NCBI GenBank assembly: GCA_900554565.1
Contig: USHX01000023.1
Coordinates: 1-20,665 of the forward strand
Direction: 5' to 3'
Length of the DNA stretch: 20,665 nt
DNA from: an uncultured Clostridium sp.
GTDB taxonomy: Bacteria; Bacillota; Clostridia; TANB77; CAG-508
Below are positions 1-7,675 of the stretch, piece after piece. A program made the position numbers and the translations under genes. Positions within the stretch are counted from its first letter, which is position 1. The number at the start of each line of letters is the position of its first letter. The notes under the pieces are model-generated. The model saw nothing but the letters and a program-made list of their open reading frames with translations, did no database searches and was not told where the DNA came from.

Positions 1-633
1 AAATATAAAAAAGCAATCAATGGTTTTTATGAAATGGGAAGTCAAGAAACAGAAGCTGGTTTCATTGTTTTACCAGACAATGCTCTTAAAGACGAACAAA
101 AAATTAGAAATCAAATTATTGCAGATTATAATGGAAATTCTGATGATATTGAATCTACAATTAATTCAATCACTAAAAATAATCAATTTTATATTGATTA
201 CGGCATAACTATTAATACAAAAAAAGATATTAGAGAAGCAAGTATTGGTTTAGGTGTTGTAGTTACATTTTTAGGTTTATATCTAGGTATCATATTTTTA
301 ATATCATGTGCTGCAATTCTTGCTCTAAAAGAGTTATCAGAATCAAGTGATAATGTAGAGAAGTTTAAGATGTTAAGAAGAATTGGTGTAGATGAAGCAA
401 TGATTAATAAGGCTTTATTTAGACAAATTGGAATATTTTTCATGTTTCCACTTATTTTAGCAAGCATACATTCAGTATTTGGAATAATGTTTTGTAACAA
501 TATTTTAAAAACAATGGGTGTTAATTTTAATTTAAAATCAGTTATAATAACAGCTTTATTTATAATATTTATATATGGAGGTTATTTCCTTATAACTTAT
601 ATATGTAGTAAAAATATAATTAAAGAAAAATAA
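1..633 (+). CDS. ABC transporter permease, FtsX-like (3' part only)
   Basis: The reading frame is open from the first base of the window to TAA at 631-633, so only the C-terminal 210 residues are visible and the true start lies upstream. The end holds a typical FtsX-type half: a short extracytoplasmic stretch, then three hydrophobic helices (about nt 247-325, 424-492 and 538-600). Between helices 1 and 2 is a cytoplasmic segment with the motif KFKMLRRIGVDE, which is typical of FtsX/MacB and BceB-like permeases. Such proteins work with an ATPase partner in peptide or antibiotic export or sensing. The partner is outside the window, so the substrate cannot be named. A strong hairpin terminator follows within 25 bases, so this is the last gene of its unit. 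Confidence 0.8.
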   Translation, partial: KYKKAINGFYEMGSQETEAGFIVLPDNALKDEQKIRNQIIADYNGNSDDIESTINSITKNNQFYIDYGITINTKKDIREASIGLGVVVTFLGLYLGIIFLISCAAILALKELSESSDNVEKFKMLRRIGVDEAMINKALFRQIGIFFMFPLILASIHSVFGIMFCNNILKTMGVNFNLKSVIITALFIIFIYGGYFLITYICSKNIIKEK

Positions 634-653
634 TATATCTGATAAAACGATAA

Positions 654-680
654 AAGAGGCTATTACAAGCCTCTTATTTT
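654..680. terminator. Bidirectional rho-independent terminator
   Basis: AAGAGGCT (654-661) and AGCCTCTT (668-675) form an 8-bp stem with a 6-base loop. ATTTTAAT follows on the plus strand, and a T-rich stretch follows on the minus strand. It sits between the permease gene and the convergent HTH remnant and can serve both. Confidence 0.75.
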
Positions 681-903
681 AATACTCCAATTTCTCCATA
701 TCAAATAATGGAGAGTCATAAAAATCTTTAAGTTCTATTTTTAAAGTTTTACATATTTTAAAGATAATTGTAGAACTTGGATTATCTACATTGTTTGCCA
801 ATAATGCTCTTAATGTTGATGGCGCAATAGCAGATAATTCTGCAAGTTTATTTGGAGTGTAATTATATTTGTTACATAATTCAAGTATTCGTAAAGTAAT
901 TGA
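679..903 (-). pseudogene. XRE/HTH-like DNA-binding remnant without a start codon
   Basis: Read on the minus strand, this frame encodes about 73 residues beginning ITLRILELCNKYNY, then PNKLAELSAIAPSTLRALL and ending DFYDSPLFDMEKLEY before TAA at 679-681. This is the compact Cro/C1-type helix-turn-helix of small Clostridia regulators, which normally have a few more N-terminal residues (an AVR-x-RILELC pattern). Here an in-frame TGA lies at 904-906, and no ATG, GTG or TTG occurs before the HTH core; only an ATT at 900 could serve. No ribosome binding site is seen. I infer a 5'-truncated or frame-damaged gene. A functional ATT-started protein is less likely but possible. Confidence 0.5.
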
Positions 904-928
904 TCAAGCAGTACGAAAGGATTATAAA
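900..928 (+). promoter_or_regulatory. Putative sigma-A promoter for the 997 gene
   Basis: TTGATC (900-905) and TATAAA (923-928) are separated by exactly 17 bases, upstream of the small membrane protein gene. The -35 box overlaps the 8-bp palindrome TTGATCAA (900-907), so an operator could overlap it. The call is based on spacing and boxes only. Confidence 0.45.
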
Positions 929-996
929 AGTTTTTTTGTATTGCTTTTTTTATCAAAAAATGATGGAAATAAATGGATTTGGAGGAGTAGTAAGAA

Positions 997-1329
997 ATGT
1001 TTGAAGAATTATTAATATCAGTACTATTTATTATTGTTTTAATTATTTTGTGCATAATTTCTAATTTGTATTCAAAAAAGGAAGAAGAAAAAGAAAAAAA
1101 TAAGAGAAGGCAGGAATATGAAGAATTACATACATTAAGTGTAAGAATTAATTATCATAGAAGCCAAGAAATTAGTACTTATAAAATAGATGAATATAAA
1201 ATAGGGGATTGGGAAAATTTAGGGAGTTCTATTTGGCTACATAGAGTAAAAAGTTATGTAAATTTCAAGATAAAAAAGTTTGACAAATTTTTTAAAAAAT
1301 TATATAATAGTCAAGTTGACAAAAAATAA
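997..1329 (+). CDS. Small single-pass membrane protein of unknown function
   Basis: This encodes 110 residues. Residues about 5-25 are a strongly hydrophobic helix (LLISVLFIIVLIILCIISNL), followed at once by a lysine/glutamate-rich stretch (KKEEEKEKNKRR). The positive-inside rule therefore puts the C-terminal 80 residues in the cytoplasm. The tail is basic, with no motif I recognise. The ATG at 997 has a good ribosome binding site (GGAGGAG at about 980-986). The gene ends 20 bases before the MATE gene, with no terminator between them, so the two are probably co-transcribed. I do not recognise the family and assign no function. Confidence 0.6.
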   Translation: MFEELLISVLFIIVLIILCIISNLYSKKEEEKEKNKRRQEYEELHTLSVRINYHRSQEISTYKIDEYKIGDWENLGSSIWLHRVKSYVNFKIKKFDKFFKKLYNSQVDKK

Positions 1330-1349
1330 AAAAGAAGGGAGAAAGAGAA

Positions 1350-3356
1350 ATGGAACAAGAAGAAAACATACTAGGAAAAGAAAAAATAGGAAAATTAATT
1401 AGAAAATTCTCAATTCCTTGCATAATATCAATGTTGGTTAACTCACTATATAACATAGTAGACCAGATATTCATAGGACAAGGTGTTGGATATTTAGGAA
1501 ATGGAGCTACAAACGTAGTATTCCCATTAGTAATGATATGTTTAGCATTTTCACTAATGTTAGGAGATGGTGCATCAGCATATTTAAGTTTAAAATTAGG
1601 AGAAAAGAAAAAAGAAGAAGCAGAAAAAGGAATAGGAAATGGTGTATTACTTTCAGCAATTGTATCAGTTATATTCTGTGCAATAACACTTATATTTTTA
1701 CCACAATTTTTAAAATTATTTGGTTGTACAGAAAATTTAAAAGACTATGCAATGGCTTATGGAAGCATTATAGCAATAGGTTTCCCGTTCTCAATGGTAG
1801 GAACAACATTAAACTCTATTATTAGAGCAGATGGAAGCCCTAAATACTCAATGGTAAGTATGGTAAGTGGTGCAATATTAAATACAGTATTAGACCCAAT
1901 ATTAATATTTGGATTCAAAATGGGAGTTGAAGGTGCAGCTATAGCAACAGTTGTAAGTCAAATCTTAACATTCATATTAAATGTTGCATACATAAAAAGA
2001 TTTAAATCAATAAAATTATCAAAAGATAGTTTTAAACTAAAAGCCAGTGTATGCAGAAAAGTATCTGCATTAGGAATAAGCAGTTTTATAACACAAATGA
2101 GTATAGTGTGTGTTATGACAGCTGAAAACAATTTGCTTGGAAAATATGGAGCACAAAGTGAATTTGGAGCTGAAATTCCAATTACAGTATTAGGAATAGT
2201 TATGAAAATTAACCAAATCCTAAACAGTATAATTATAGGTATTGCAGCAGGTAGCCAACCAATAATAGGATATAATTATGGAGCTAAAAAATATGCTAGA
2301 GTTAAACAAACTCTAAAAATAGTACTTGGATCAAGTGTAATAATAAGTACAATAGCATTTATATTATTCCAAACAATACCAGACAAATTAATATTAATAT
2401 TTGGTAGTGGTGATGAAAATTATATGAAATTTGCTTGCTTAGCATTTAGAACATATTTAATGCTATGTATTGTAAATGGAGTTCAAATACCATCAGGAAT
2501 ATTCTTCCAAGCAATTGGAAAAAGTACAAAAAGTGCAATATTATCACTTTCAAGACAAATTGTTATATTAATACCTGCAATGATAATCTTAAGTAGTAGA
2601 TTTGGAATAATGGGTGTATTAAGTGCAGGACCAGTAGCAGATGGAATAGCGTTTATATTAGCAGCAATTCTACTTACAAAAGAAGTTATGCATTTGAGAA
2701 ATGGTCAAAATAGCAAAGAAGTTATTGAAGAAGTAAAAGAAACAAATAATACTTTAGATAAACAAATAGTAATTACTTTATCTAGAGAATATGGTTCAGG
2801 TGGAAGATATATTGGAAAATTAATTGCAGATAAATTAGGAATAAAATTATATGACAAAGAATTTGTTGTAAAACTTGCAGAAGAAACTGGATTATCTGAA
2901 GAATATATCGAAGATAATGAACAAAAAAGAAGTCCTTTAGAAATACTAAATAACGGATATTATGCAGGATTAAATAATTCAGATGACTTATTTATCAAAG
3001 AATCAGAATTAATAAAAGAAGTTGCAAATAACGAATCTTGCGTAATTATAGGAAGATGTGCAGACTTTATATTGAAAGATAAAGAAAATGTCTTAAAAGT
3101 ATTTGTAACAAGTAGTATGGAAGATAAAATCTCTAGAGTAACTACTTATTATGGTTTAGACAAAGAAAAAGCTAAAAAAGAGATTAGTAGAATAAATAAA
3201 CTAAGAGCAAATCATTATAAATACTATACAGAAAATGATTGGAAAGATCCAGCAAATTATGATATATGTATTAATAGTGATGCAATTGGTGTAGAACATG
3301 CAGCAAATTTAATCTGCGAAATGGTAGCAGAAAAGGAAAAAGCATTAGCAAAATAA
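1350..3356 (+). CDS. MATE-family efflux transporter fused to a cytidylate kinase-like domain
   Basis: The protein has 668 residues. Residues about 1-455 form a complete MATE (multidrug and toxin extrusion) transporter with some 12 hydrophobic segments. The start (IGKLIRKFSIPCIISMLVNSLYNIVDQIFIGQGVG) and the repeat (AAGSQPIIGYNYGAK) are typical of the Clostridia MATE group. Residues about 463-668 form a soluble domain: ITLSREYGSGGRYIGKLIADKLG is a P-loop-like start, and CVIIGRCADFIL and INKLRANHYKYYTENDW follow. This matches the cytidylate kinase-like family (Pfam Cytidylate_kin2). The frame is continuous through the junction, with a charged linker (EVIEEVKETNNTLDKQ). The start is set by GGGAGAAAG just upstream. 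A terminator follows the stop. The role of the kinase-like domain in transport is not known to me. Confidence 0.85.
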   Translation: MEQEENILGKEKIGKLIRKFSIPCIISMLVNSLYNIVDQIFIGQGVGYLGNGATNVVFPLVMICLAFSLMLGDGASAYLSLKLGEKKKEEAEKGIGNGVLLSAIVSVIFCAITLIFLPQFLKLFGCTENLKDYAMAYGSIIAIGFPFSMVGTTLNSIIRADGSPKYSMVSMVSGAILNTVLDPILIFGFKMGVEGAAIATVVSQILTFILNVAYIKRFKSIKLSKDSFKLKASVCRKVSALGISSFITQMSIVCVMTAENNLLGKYGAQSEFGAEIPITVLGIVMKINQILNSIIIGIAAGSQPIIGYNYGAKKYARVKQTLKIVLGSSVIISTIAFILFQTIPDKLILIFGSGDENYMKFACLAFRTYLMLCIVNGVQIPSGIFFQAIGKSTKSAILSLSRQIVILIPAMIILSSRFGIMGVLSAGPVADGIAFILAAILLTKEVMHLRNGQNSKEVIEEVKETNNTLDKQIVITLSREYGSGGRYIGKLIADKLGIKLYDKEFVVKLAEETGLSEEYIEDNEQKRSPLEILNNGYYAGLNNSDDLFIKESELIKEVANNESCVIIGRCADFILKDKENVLKVFVTSSMEDKISRVTTYYGLDKEKAKKEISRINKLRANHYKYYTENDWKDPANYDICINSDAIGVEHAANLICEMVAEKEKALAK

Positions 3357-3364
3357 ATTAAAGA

Positions 3365-3408
3365 GAATTCAATTAGAAATGTAAAGTTTCTATTGGGTTC
3401 TTTTTTTA
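3365..3408 (+). terminator. Rho-independent terminator after the MATE gene
   Basis: An imperfect stem is formed by GAATTCAATTAGAAA (3365-3379) and TTTCTATTGGGTTC (about 3387-3400), with several G-U pairs. A run of seven or eight T residues follows directly. Confidence 0.6.
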
Positions 3409-3424
3409 TATAAATTTTAATCAG

Positions 3425-3612
3425 CATAATAATCTCTGAATTAATATTTTTGATATGAATGGAGTAATATTAGAATTTCTTAAATAAATTTATGGAAAGA
3501 GTTCATGTCGAACGAAGTGAGGACTAAATGGAAGGGAGCCATCAATTTATTTTAGAAATTCTTAGATTACGTATTGAATCGAAAAAAATATTAATTTAGA
3601 GATTATTATGAT
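3425..3612. repeat. Large imperfect hairpin element, copy 1 (about 188 bp)
   Basis: The outer arm 3425-3451 is complementary to 3586-3612 at 26 of 27 positions, the exception being a G-U pair. The pairing continues inward with interruptions: about 3466-3491 against 3543-3568. The loop region (about 3492-3542) contains TATGGAAAGAGTTCA and GGAAGGGAGCC. These core words, and the AATTTATTTTAGAAATTC arm, recur in reverse orientation at 11149-11331. No coding sequence is seen. It could be a MITE-like palindromic repeat or a structured RNA. It fills most of the roughly 350-bp gap between the MATE gene and the fatty acid operon. Confidence 0.7.
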
Positions 3613-3639
3613 AATTGTTATATTATACTGACTCCCCAT

Positions 3640-3671
3640 TCTAAAGACTTTTTAGATAGTAATGGTATAAA
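3640..3671 (+). promoter_or_regulatory. Putative promoter and overlapping operator of the fatty acid operon
   Basis: TATAAA (3666-3671, continuing AAT) is a good -10 box for the gene at 3704, but no good -35 box lies 17 bases upstream. In that position is instead a perfect inverted repeat, TCTAAA-GACTT-TTTAGA (3640-3656). An inverted repeat over the -35 region is what a regulator site would look like. It does not match the FabT or FapR consensus I know, so the regulator is unknown. Confidence 0.35.
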
Positions 3672-3703
3672 ATACAACTATCAAAAAATGTGAGGAGAAA
3701 AGT

Positions 3704-5419
3704 ATGAATTGCAAAAAATTATATAAAACAATAGAAATTACAGATTTAAAAGACATGTTAAACAAAACAAGAAAAATATATGGAGAAAAAATAGCATACA
3801 AAATAAAAACAGAAAAAGAAAAATATATTGAAATCACACATGAACAAGTAAGAAACATGGTAGATTGCTTAGGAACTCAACTAATCAACATGGGATTAAA
3901 AAATAAAAGAATAGCCATAATTGGAGAAAACAGATATGAATGGGAAATAGCTTATTTATCAGTAGTTTGTGGAACAGGAATAGTAGTTCCATTAGACAAA
4001 TCTTTACCAGAAAATGAGTTAGAATCATTAATAGAACGTTCAGAAGTTGAAGCTATATTTTATTCTAAAAAATATGAAGATGTACTAACTAAAATAAAAT
4101 ATAAACAATCAAACAAATTAAAGCACCTAATTTCGATGGATAATACCGAAAATAACGAAGGAATTTATTCACAGGAAGAATTAATTAAACAAGGAGAAAA
4201 ACTTCTTAAAAACGGAAATAGAAAGTTTGTTGATGCAAAAATAGAACCAGAAAGTATGAGTATAATGTTATTTACATCAGGAACAACATCAAATGCCAAG
4301 GTAGTAGCACTTTCACATAAAAATATATGCTCAAATTTGATGGATATAGGAAGTATTTTAGATGTGACATCTGAGGATACATTACTTTCAATATTGCCAA
4401 TTCATCATGTTTTTGAATGCACAGTTGGATTTTTATTTTCTCTATATAAGGGAGCAAGAACTGTATTTTGTGATGGCTTAAGACATGTAGTAGACAACCT
4501 AAAAGAATATAATGTAAGTGTTATGGCATGTGTTCCAGGAATATATGAAAGAATATTTTCAATGATTGAAAAACAATTAAAAGAAACTGGAAAACTAAAT
4601 GATCTATTAGAGAAAAAAGAAAAATACGAAAAACTTTCAATGGAAGAAAGAAAAGAAGAATTTAAAGAAGTACATGATATTTTAGGTGGAAATATAAAGT
4701 TATTAATTAGTGGTGCAGCATCTTTAGATCCTAATGTAGAAGAAAAATATAATTTAGTTGGGCTAAATTTAGTTCAAGGCTATGGACTTACAGAAACGTC
4801 GCCTGTTGTGGCTGTTGGAACAAAAAAAGAAAGAAAAATAGGTTCAATTGGTAAAGCAGTTCCAAGTGCTAAAGTAAAACTTGTAAATGTTAACAAAGAT
4901 GGAATGGGAGAACTTGTTGTAAGTGCTCCAAGTGTAGCTTTGGGATATTACAATGATTCGAAAGCAACAAAAGAAGCATTTAAGGGTGAATGGTTTTACA
5001 CAGGTGATTTGGCAAAAATAGATGAAGAAGGTTATATATTTATTTGTGGAAGAAAGAAAAGTGTTATTGTATTAAAAAATGGTAAAAATATATTCCCAGA
5101 AGAGATGGAAAATTTAGTTAATAAAATTGAAGGGGTAAAGGAATCTTTTATATTTGGAAAACAACAATCAGAAAGCCAAGATGATATAAAAATAAATGTA
5201 AAAATTGTTTTTGACAGAGAAGTTGTAAAAGAAGCATACAAGGTAAATACTGATGAAGAAATATATTCAGAGTTTGCTAAGAAAATTAAAGAAATAAATA
5301 GTAAAATGCCAAGATATAAATCAATAAAAGGTATTTTGTTAACAGAAAAACCATTAATAAGAACGACAACAAATAAAATAAAAAGGCAGGCAAATTTAGA
5401 TGAAATTAACAAAGCTTAA
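3704..5419 (+). CDS. AMP-dependent acyl-CoA/acyl-ACP synthetase
   Basis: A 571-residue adenylate-forming enzyme. Motifs in order: the P-loop FTSGTTSNAKV at about 190-200, the adenylate site QGYGLTETSPVVAVG, the hinge GEWFYTGDLAKIDEEGYIFICGRKKS, and near the end IRTTTNKIKRQ, whose lysine should be the catalytic one. The shape is that of long-chain fatty acid ligases (FadD/AAE type), which activate a fatty acid with ATP and pass it to CoA or ACP. Because it heads the fatty acid synthesis operon, recycling free fatty acid onto ACP is a reasonable inference, but CoA cannot be excluded. The ribosome binding site TGAGGAGAAAAGT precedes the ATG. The gene overlaps the next by 20 bases. Confidence 0.85.
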   Translation: MNCKKLYKTIEITDLKDMLNKTRKIYGEKIAYKIKTEKEKYIEITHEQVRNMVDCLGTQLINMGLKNKRIAIIGENRYEWEIAYLSVVCGTGIVVPLDKSLPENELESLIERSEVEAIFYSKKYEDVLTKIKYKQSNKLKHLISMDNTENNEGIYSQEELIKQGEKLLKNGNRKFVDAKIEPESMSIMLFTSGTTSNAKVVALSHKNICSNLMDIGSILDVTSEDTLLSILPIHHVFECTVGFLFSLYKGARTVFCDGLRHVVDNLKEYNVSVMACVPGIYERIFSMIEKQLKETGKLNDLLEKKEKYEKLSMEERKEEFKEVHDILGGNIKLLISGAASLDPNVEEKYNLVGLNLVQGYGLTETSPVVAVGTKKERKIGSIGKAVPSAKVKLVNVNKDGMGELVVSAPSVALGYYNDSKATKEAFKGEWFYTGDLAKIDEEGYIFICGRKKSVIVLKNGKNIFPEEMENLVNKIEGVKESFIFGKQQSESQDDIKINVKIVFDREVVKEAYKVNTDEEIYSEFAKKIKEINSKMPRYKSIKGILLTEKPLIRTTTNKIKRQANLDEINKA

Positions 5420-5978
5420 AACCAAATACATGGGAAGAAATTTTATATATTATAATGAAATTGATTCAACACAAAAGGAAATTTGGAGAAGAATAGAAAA
5501 AAATGAAATAGAAAATGGTACAGCAGTAATGGCAGAGTTTCAAACAAAAGGTGTTGGTACTCATGGAAGAATATGGCATACAGACGAAAGCGAAAATATA
5601 GCATTTTCATTTTTTGTAAAAACAAATTGTACTCAAAATAAATTACAAGGATTAACAATTGAAATTGCGCAAATTATAGTTGATATTTTTAAAGAAAAAT
5701 ATAATGTGAAAATTGATATAAAAACTCCAAATGATCTTATTATTAAATACAAAAAAACAGGGGGAATATTAACAGAGAGTAAGATGCAAGGGGAACTTGT
5801 TAAATTTTTGGTAATAGGGTTAGGAATAAATACTTCAAAAATGAATTTTACAAAAGATATTGAAGACATTGCTACATCAATTAAAAAATCATATGGCATA
5901 GAAGTTGACAGAGATTTTGTATTATCGGAATTTTGTAATAGATTTGAGGAAGCATTAGAAAGGAGATTAAAAAAATGA
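5400..5978 (+). CDS. birA: Biotin-[acetyl-CoA-carboxylase] ligase, catalytic domain only
   Basis: A 192-residue protein of the BPL/LplA/LipB fold. It starts with YYNEIDSTQKE (family signature xEIDSTN). The biotinyl-AMP loop is the variant TKGVGTHGRIWH, where most members have GRGRxGR. Then come IKTPNDLIIKYKKTGGILTE (family KWPNDxxxxxKKxGGILxE) and VIGLGINT. It attaches biotin to the acceptor lysine of AccB, encoded about 3 kb downstream in the same operon. There is no N-terminal winged helix, so it cannot act as a BirA-type repressor. The ATG at 5400 lies inside the synthetase gene, after AGGCAGG; an ATG at 5430 is an alternative start. The stop overlaps the fabD start (ATGA). The loss of the arginine-rich loop pattern is unusual but not unique. 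Confidence 0.85.
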   Translation: MKLTKLKTKYMGRNFIYYNEIDSTQKEIWRRIEKNEIENGTAVMAEFQTKGVGTHGRIWHTDESENIAFSFFVKTNCTQNKLQGLTIEIAQIIVDIFKEKYNVKIDIKTPNDLIIKYKKTGGILTESKMQGELVKFLVIGLGINTSKMNFTKDIEDIATSIKKSYGIEVDRDFVLSEFCNRFEEALERRLKK

Positions 5979-6916
5979 AAATAGGATTTTTATTTCCAGG
6001 TCAGGGATCTCAATCAGTTGGAATGGGAAAAGATTTGTATGACAATTATGAACAAATAAGAAATGTATACAAAATGGTAGAAAATGAAACAGAAATTGAT
6101 ATAGCTAAAATTTCATTTGAAGGACCTGAAGAAATTTTAAACACAACTAAAAATACGCAGTTAGCAGTTTTAACAGAAAGTCTAGGAATATTAGAGATAT
6201 TAAAAGAAAATAATATAAGGCCAGAAATGATGGCAGGTTTAAGCCTTGGGGAATATACTGCACTTATTGCAAGTCAAACATTCAATATTTTAGATGGAAT
6301 AAAATTGGTTTGCAAAAGAGGAGAAATAATGCAAAACTATGTACCTAAAGGAAATTGGAAAATGTCTGCTATTATGGGAATGAGTGAAAAGGATTTAGAA
6401 GAGGTTGTAAAAAAAGTAACAGAAGGATTTGTTGCGATTGCAAATTATAATACAAAAGGACAAATAGTGATTTCAGGAGATGAAAATGGGATTTTGGAAG
6501 CTGAAAAAATTGCAAAAGAATTAGGTGCAAAGAAAGTTACAAGATTAAACACAGCTGGACCATTTCATACTAGCAAATTATCAGTATGTTCAGAAAAACT
6601 ACTAGACGAACTTAAAAATATAACAACTAATAATGAAAAAAACAATGTCGTAAAAAATATAGATGGTAAATTATATAGTGAAAATGATGACATTAAAGAA
6701 ATTTTGGCAAACCATATTAAAAATCCAGTAAAATTTACAACTGTTTTACAAACAATGTATGACTCTGGAATAGATACTTTTATTGAAATTGGACCAGGAA
6801 GAACTTTAAGTGGATTTGTAAAAAGAATGAAATTTGAAAAACCAGTTAAAATTATGAATATAAATAATGTTCAAAGTTTAGAACAAGTAATAAAGGAGAT
6901 AAAAGAGAATGGATAA
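5975..6916 (+). CDS. fabD: Malonyl-CoA:ACP transacylase
   Basis: A 313-residue enzyme that moves malonyl from CoA to ACP to supply the elongation cycle. It has the FPGQGSQ start (residues 7-13), the nucleophile elbow GLSLGEY with Ser90, and GPFHTSKL with His198 as the catalytic histidine. FIEIGPGRTLSGFVKR is near the C-terminus. Length and motifs are those of a complete FabD. The start codon overlaps the stop of the biotin ligase gene (ATGA) and follows AAGGAGATT. The end overlaps fabG by 8 bases, so these genes are translationally coupled. Confidence 0.96.
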   Translation: MKIGFLFPGQGSQSVGMGKDLYDNYEQIRNVYKMVENETEIDIAKISFEGPEEILNTTKNTQLAVLTESLGILEILKENNIRPEMMAGLSLGEYTALIASQTFNILDGIKLVCKRGEIMQNYVPKGNWKMSAIMGMSEKDLEEVVKKVTEGFVAIANYNTKGQIVISGDENGILEAEKIAKELGAKKVTRLNTAGPFHTSKLSVCSEKLLDELKNITTNNEKNNVVKNIDGKLYSENDDIKEILANHIKNPVKFTTVLQTMYDSGIDTFIEIGPGRTLSGFVKRMKFEKPVKIMNINNVQSLEQVIKEIKENG

Positions 6917-7643
6917 AGTAGCTTTTGTAACAGGAGGAACAAGAGGAATAGGAAAACAAATAGCAATAAATTTAGCTAAAGCAGGATATGATATAGCTAT
7001 AAATTATAGAGAGGAAAACGAAGCTTTAAAAGAAACAAAAATTGAGATTGAAAAACAAAATGTAAACTGTTTTCCTGTAAAAGGTGATGTTTCAGTATTT
7101 GAAGATTGTGAGCAAATGGTAAAAGAAATTATAGATCAATTTGGAAAAATAGATGTACTTGTTAATAATGCTGGAATTACAAGAGATATGCTTATATTAA
7201 GAATGAAGGAAAAAGACTTTTCTGATGTTATAAATGTAAATTTAATTGGAACATTCAATGTAACTAAAAATGTAGTTCCATATATGGCAAAAAAGCGTAA
7301 TGGAAGGATAATAAACATATCATCAGTAGTTGGTATAAGTGGAAATGCAGGACAAACAAACTATAGTAGTTCTAAAGCTGGAATAATTGGCTTTACCAAA
7401 AGTTTAGCAAAAGAATTAGGCTCAAGAAATATTCTAGTTAATGCAGTAGCACCAGGTTTTATAAAAACTCAAATGACTGATGTTTTAAAAAATGAAGTAA
7501 AGGAAGAAATAAGTAAAAACATACCATTAAAAAGAATTGGAAATGCAGAAGATGTTGCAAATGTAGTAGAGTTTTTAGCATCTGATAAAAGTTCATATAT
7601 AACAGGTCAAGTTATAAATGTAGATGGTGGCATGTTAATGTAA
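6909..7643 (+). CDS. fabG: 3-oxoacyl-ACP reductase
   Basis: A 244-residue short-chain dehydrogenase that reduces 3-oxoacyl-ACP with NADPH. It has the Rossmann motif TGGTRGIG (8-15), NNAGITRD, ISSVVG with the catalytic serine, and YSSSK with Tyr152 and Lys156. The C-terminal NVDGGMLM is the usual FabG ending (VDGGM). Neighbours fabD (8-base overlap) and fabF make the assignment secure against other SDR families. Confidence 0.96.
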   Translation: MDKVAFVTGGTRGIGKQIAINLAKAGYDIAINYREENEALKETKIEIEKQNVNCFPVKGDVSVFEDCEQMVKEIIDQFGKIDVLVNNAGITRDMLILRMKEKDFSDVINVNLIGTFNVTKNVVPYMAKKRNGRIINISSVVGISGNAGQTNYSSSKAGIIGFTKSLAKELGSRNILVNAVAPGFIKTQMTDVLKNEVKEEISKNIPLKRIGNAEDVANVVEFLASDKSSYITGQVINVDGGMLM

Positions 7644-7675
7644 AAAGATTTGATATAAAAAGGAGAAATTAAGAA

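Noticed and set aside
3640..3700. FabT or FapR operator before the fatty acid operon
   Set aside because: TATCAAA occurs near 3679 as a possible half site, but there is no symmetric partner; the nearby TCTAAA-N5-TTTAGA repeat does not fit the consensus I know for either regulator.
5032..5412. Antisense open frames within the synthetase and other genes
   Set aside because: They mirror strongly coding plus-strand genes, have no family motifs and no ribosome binding sites.
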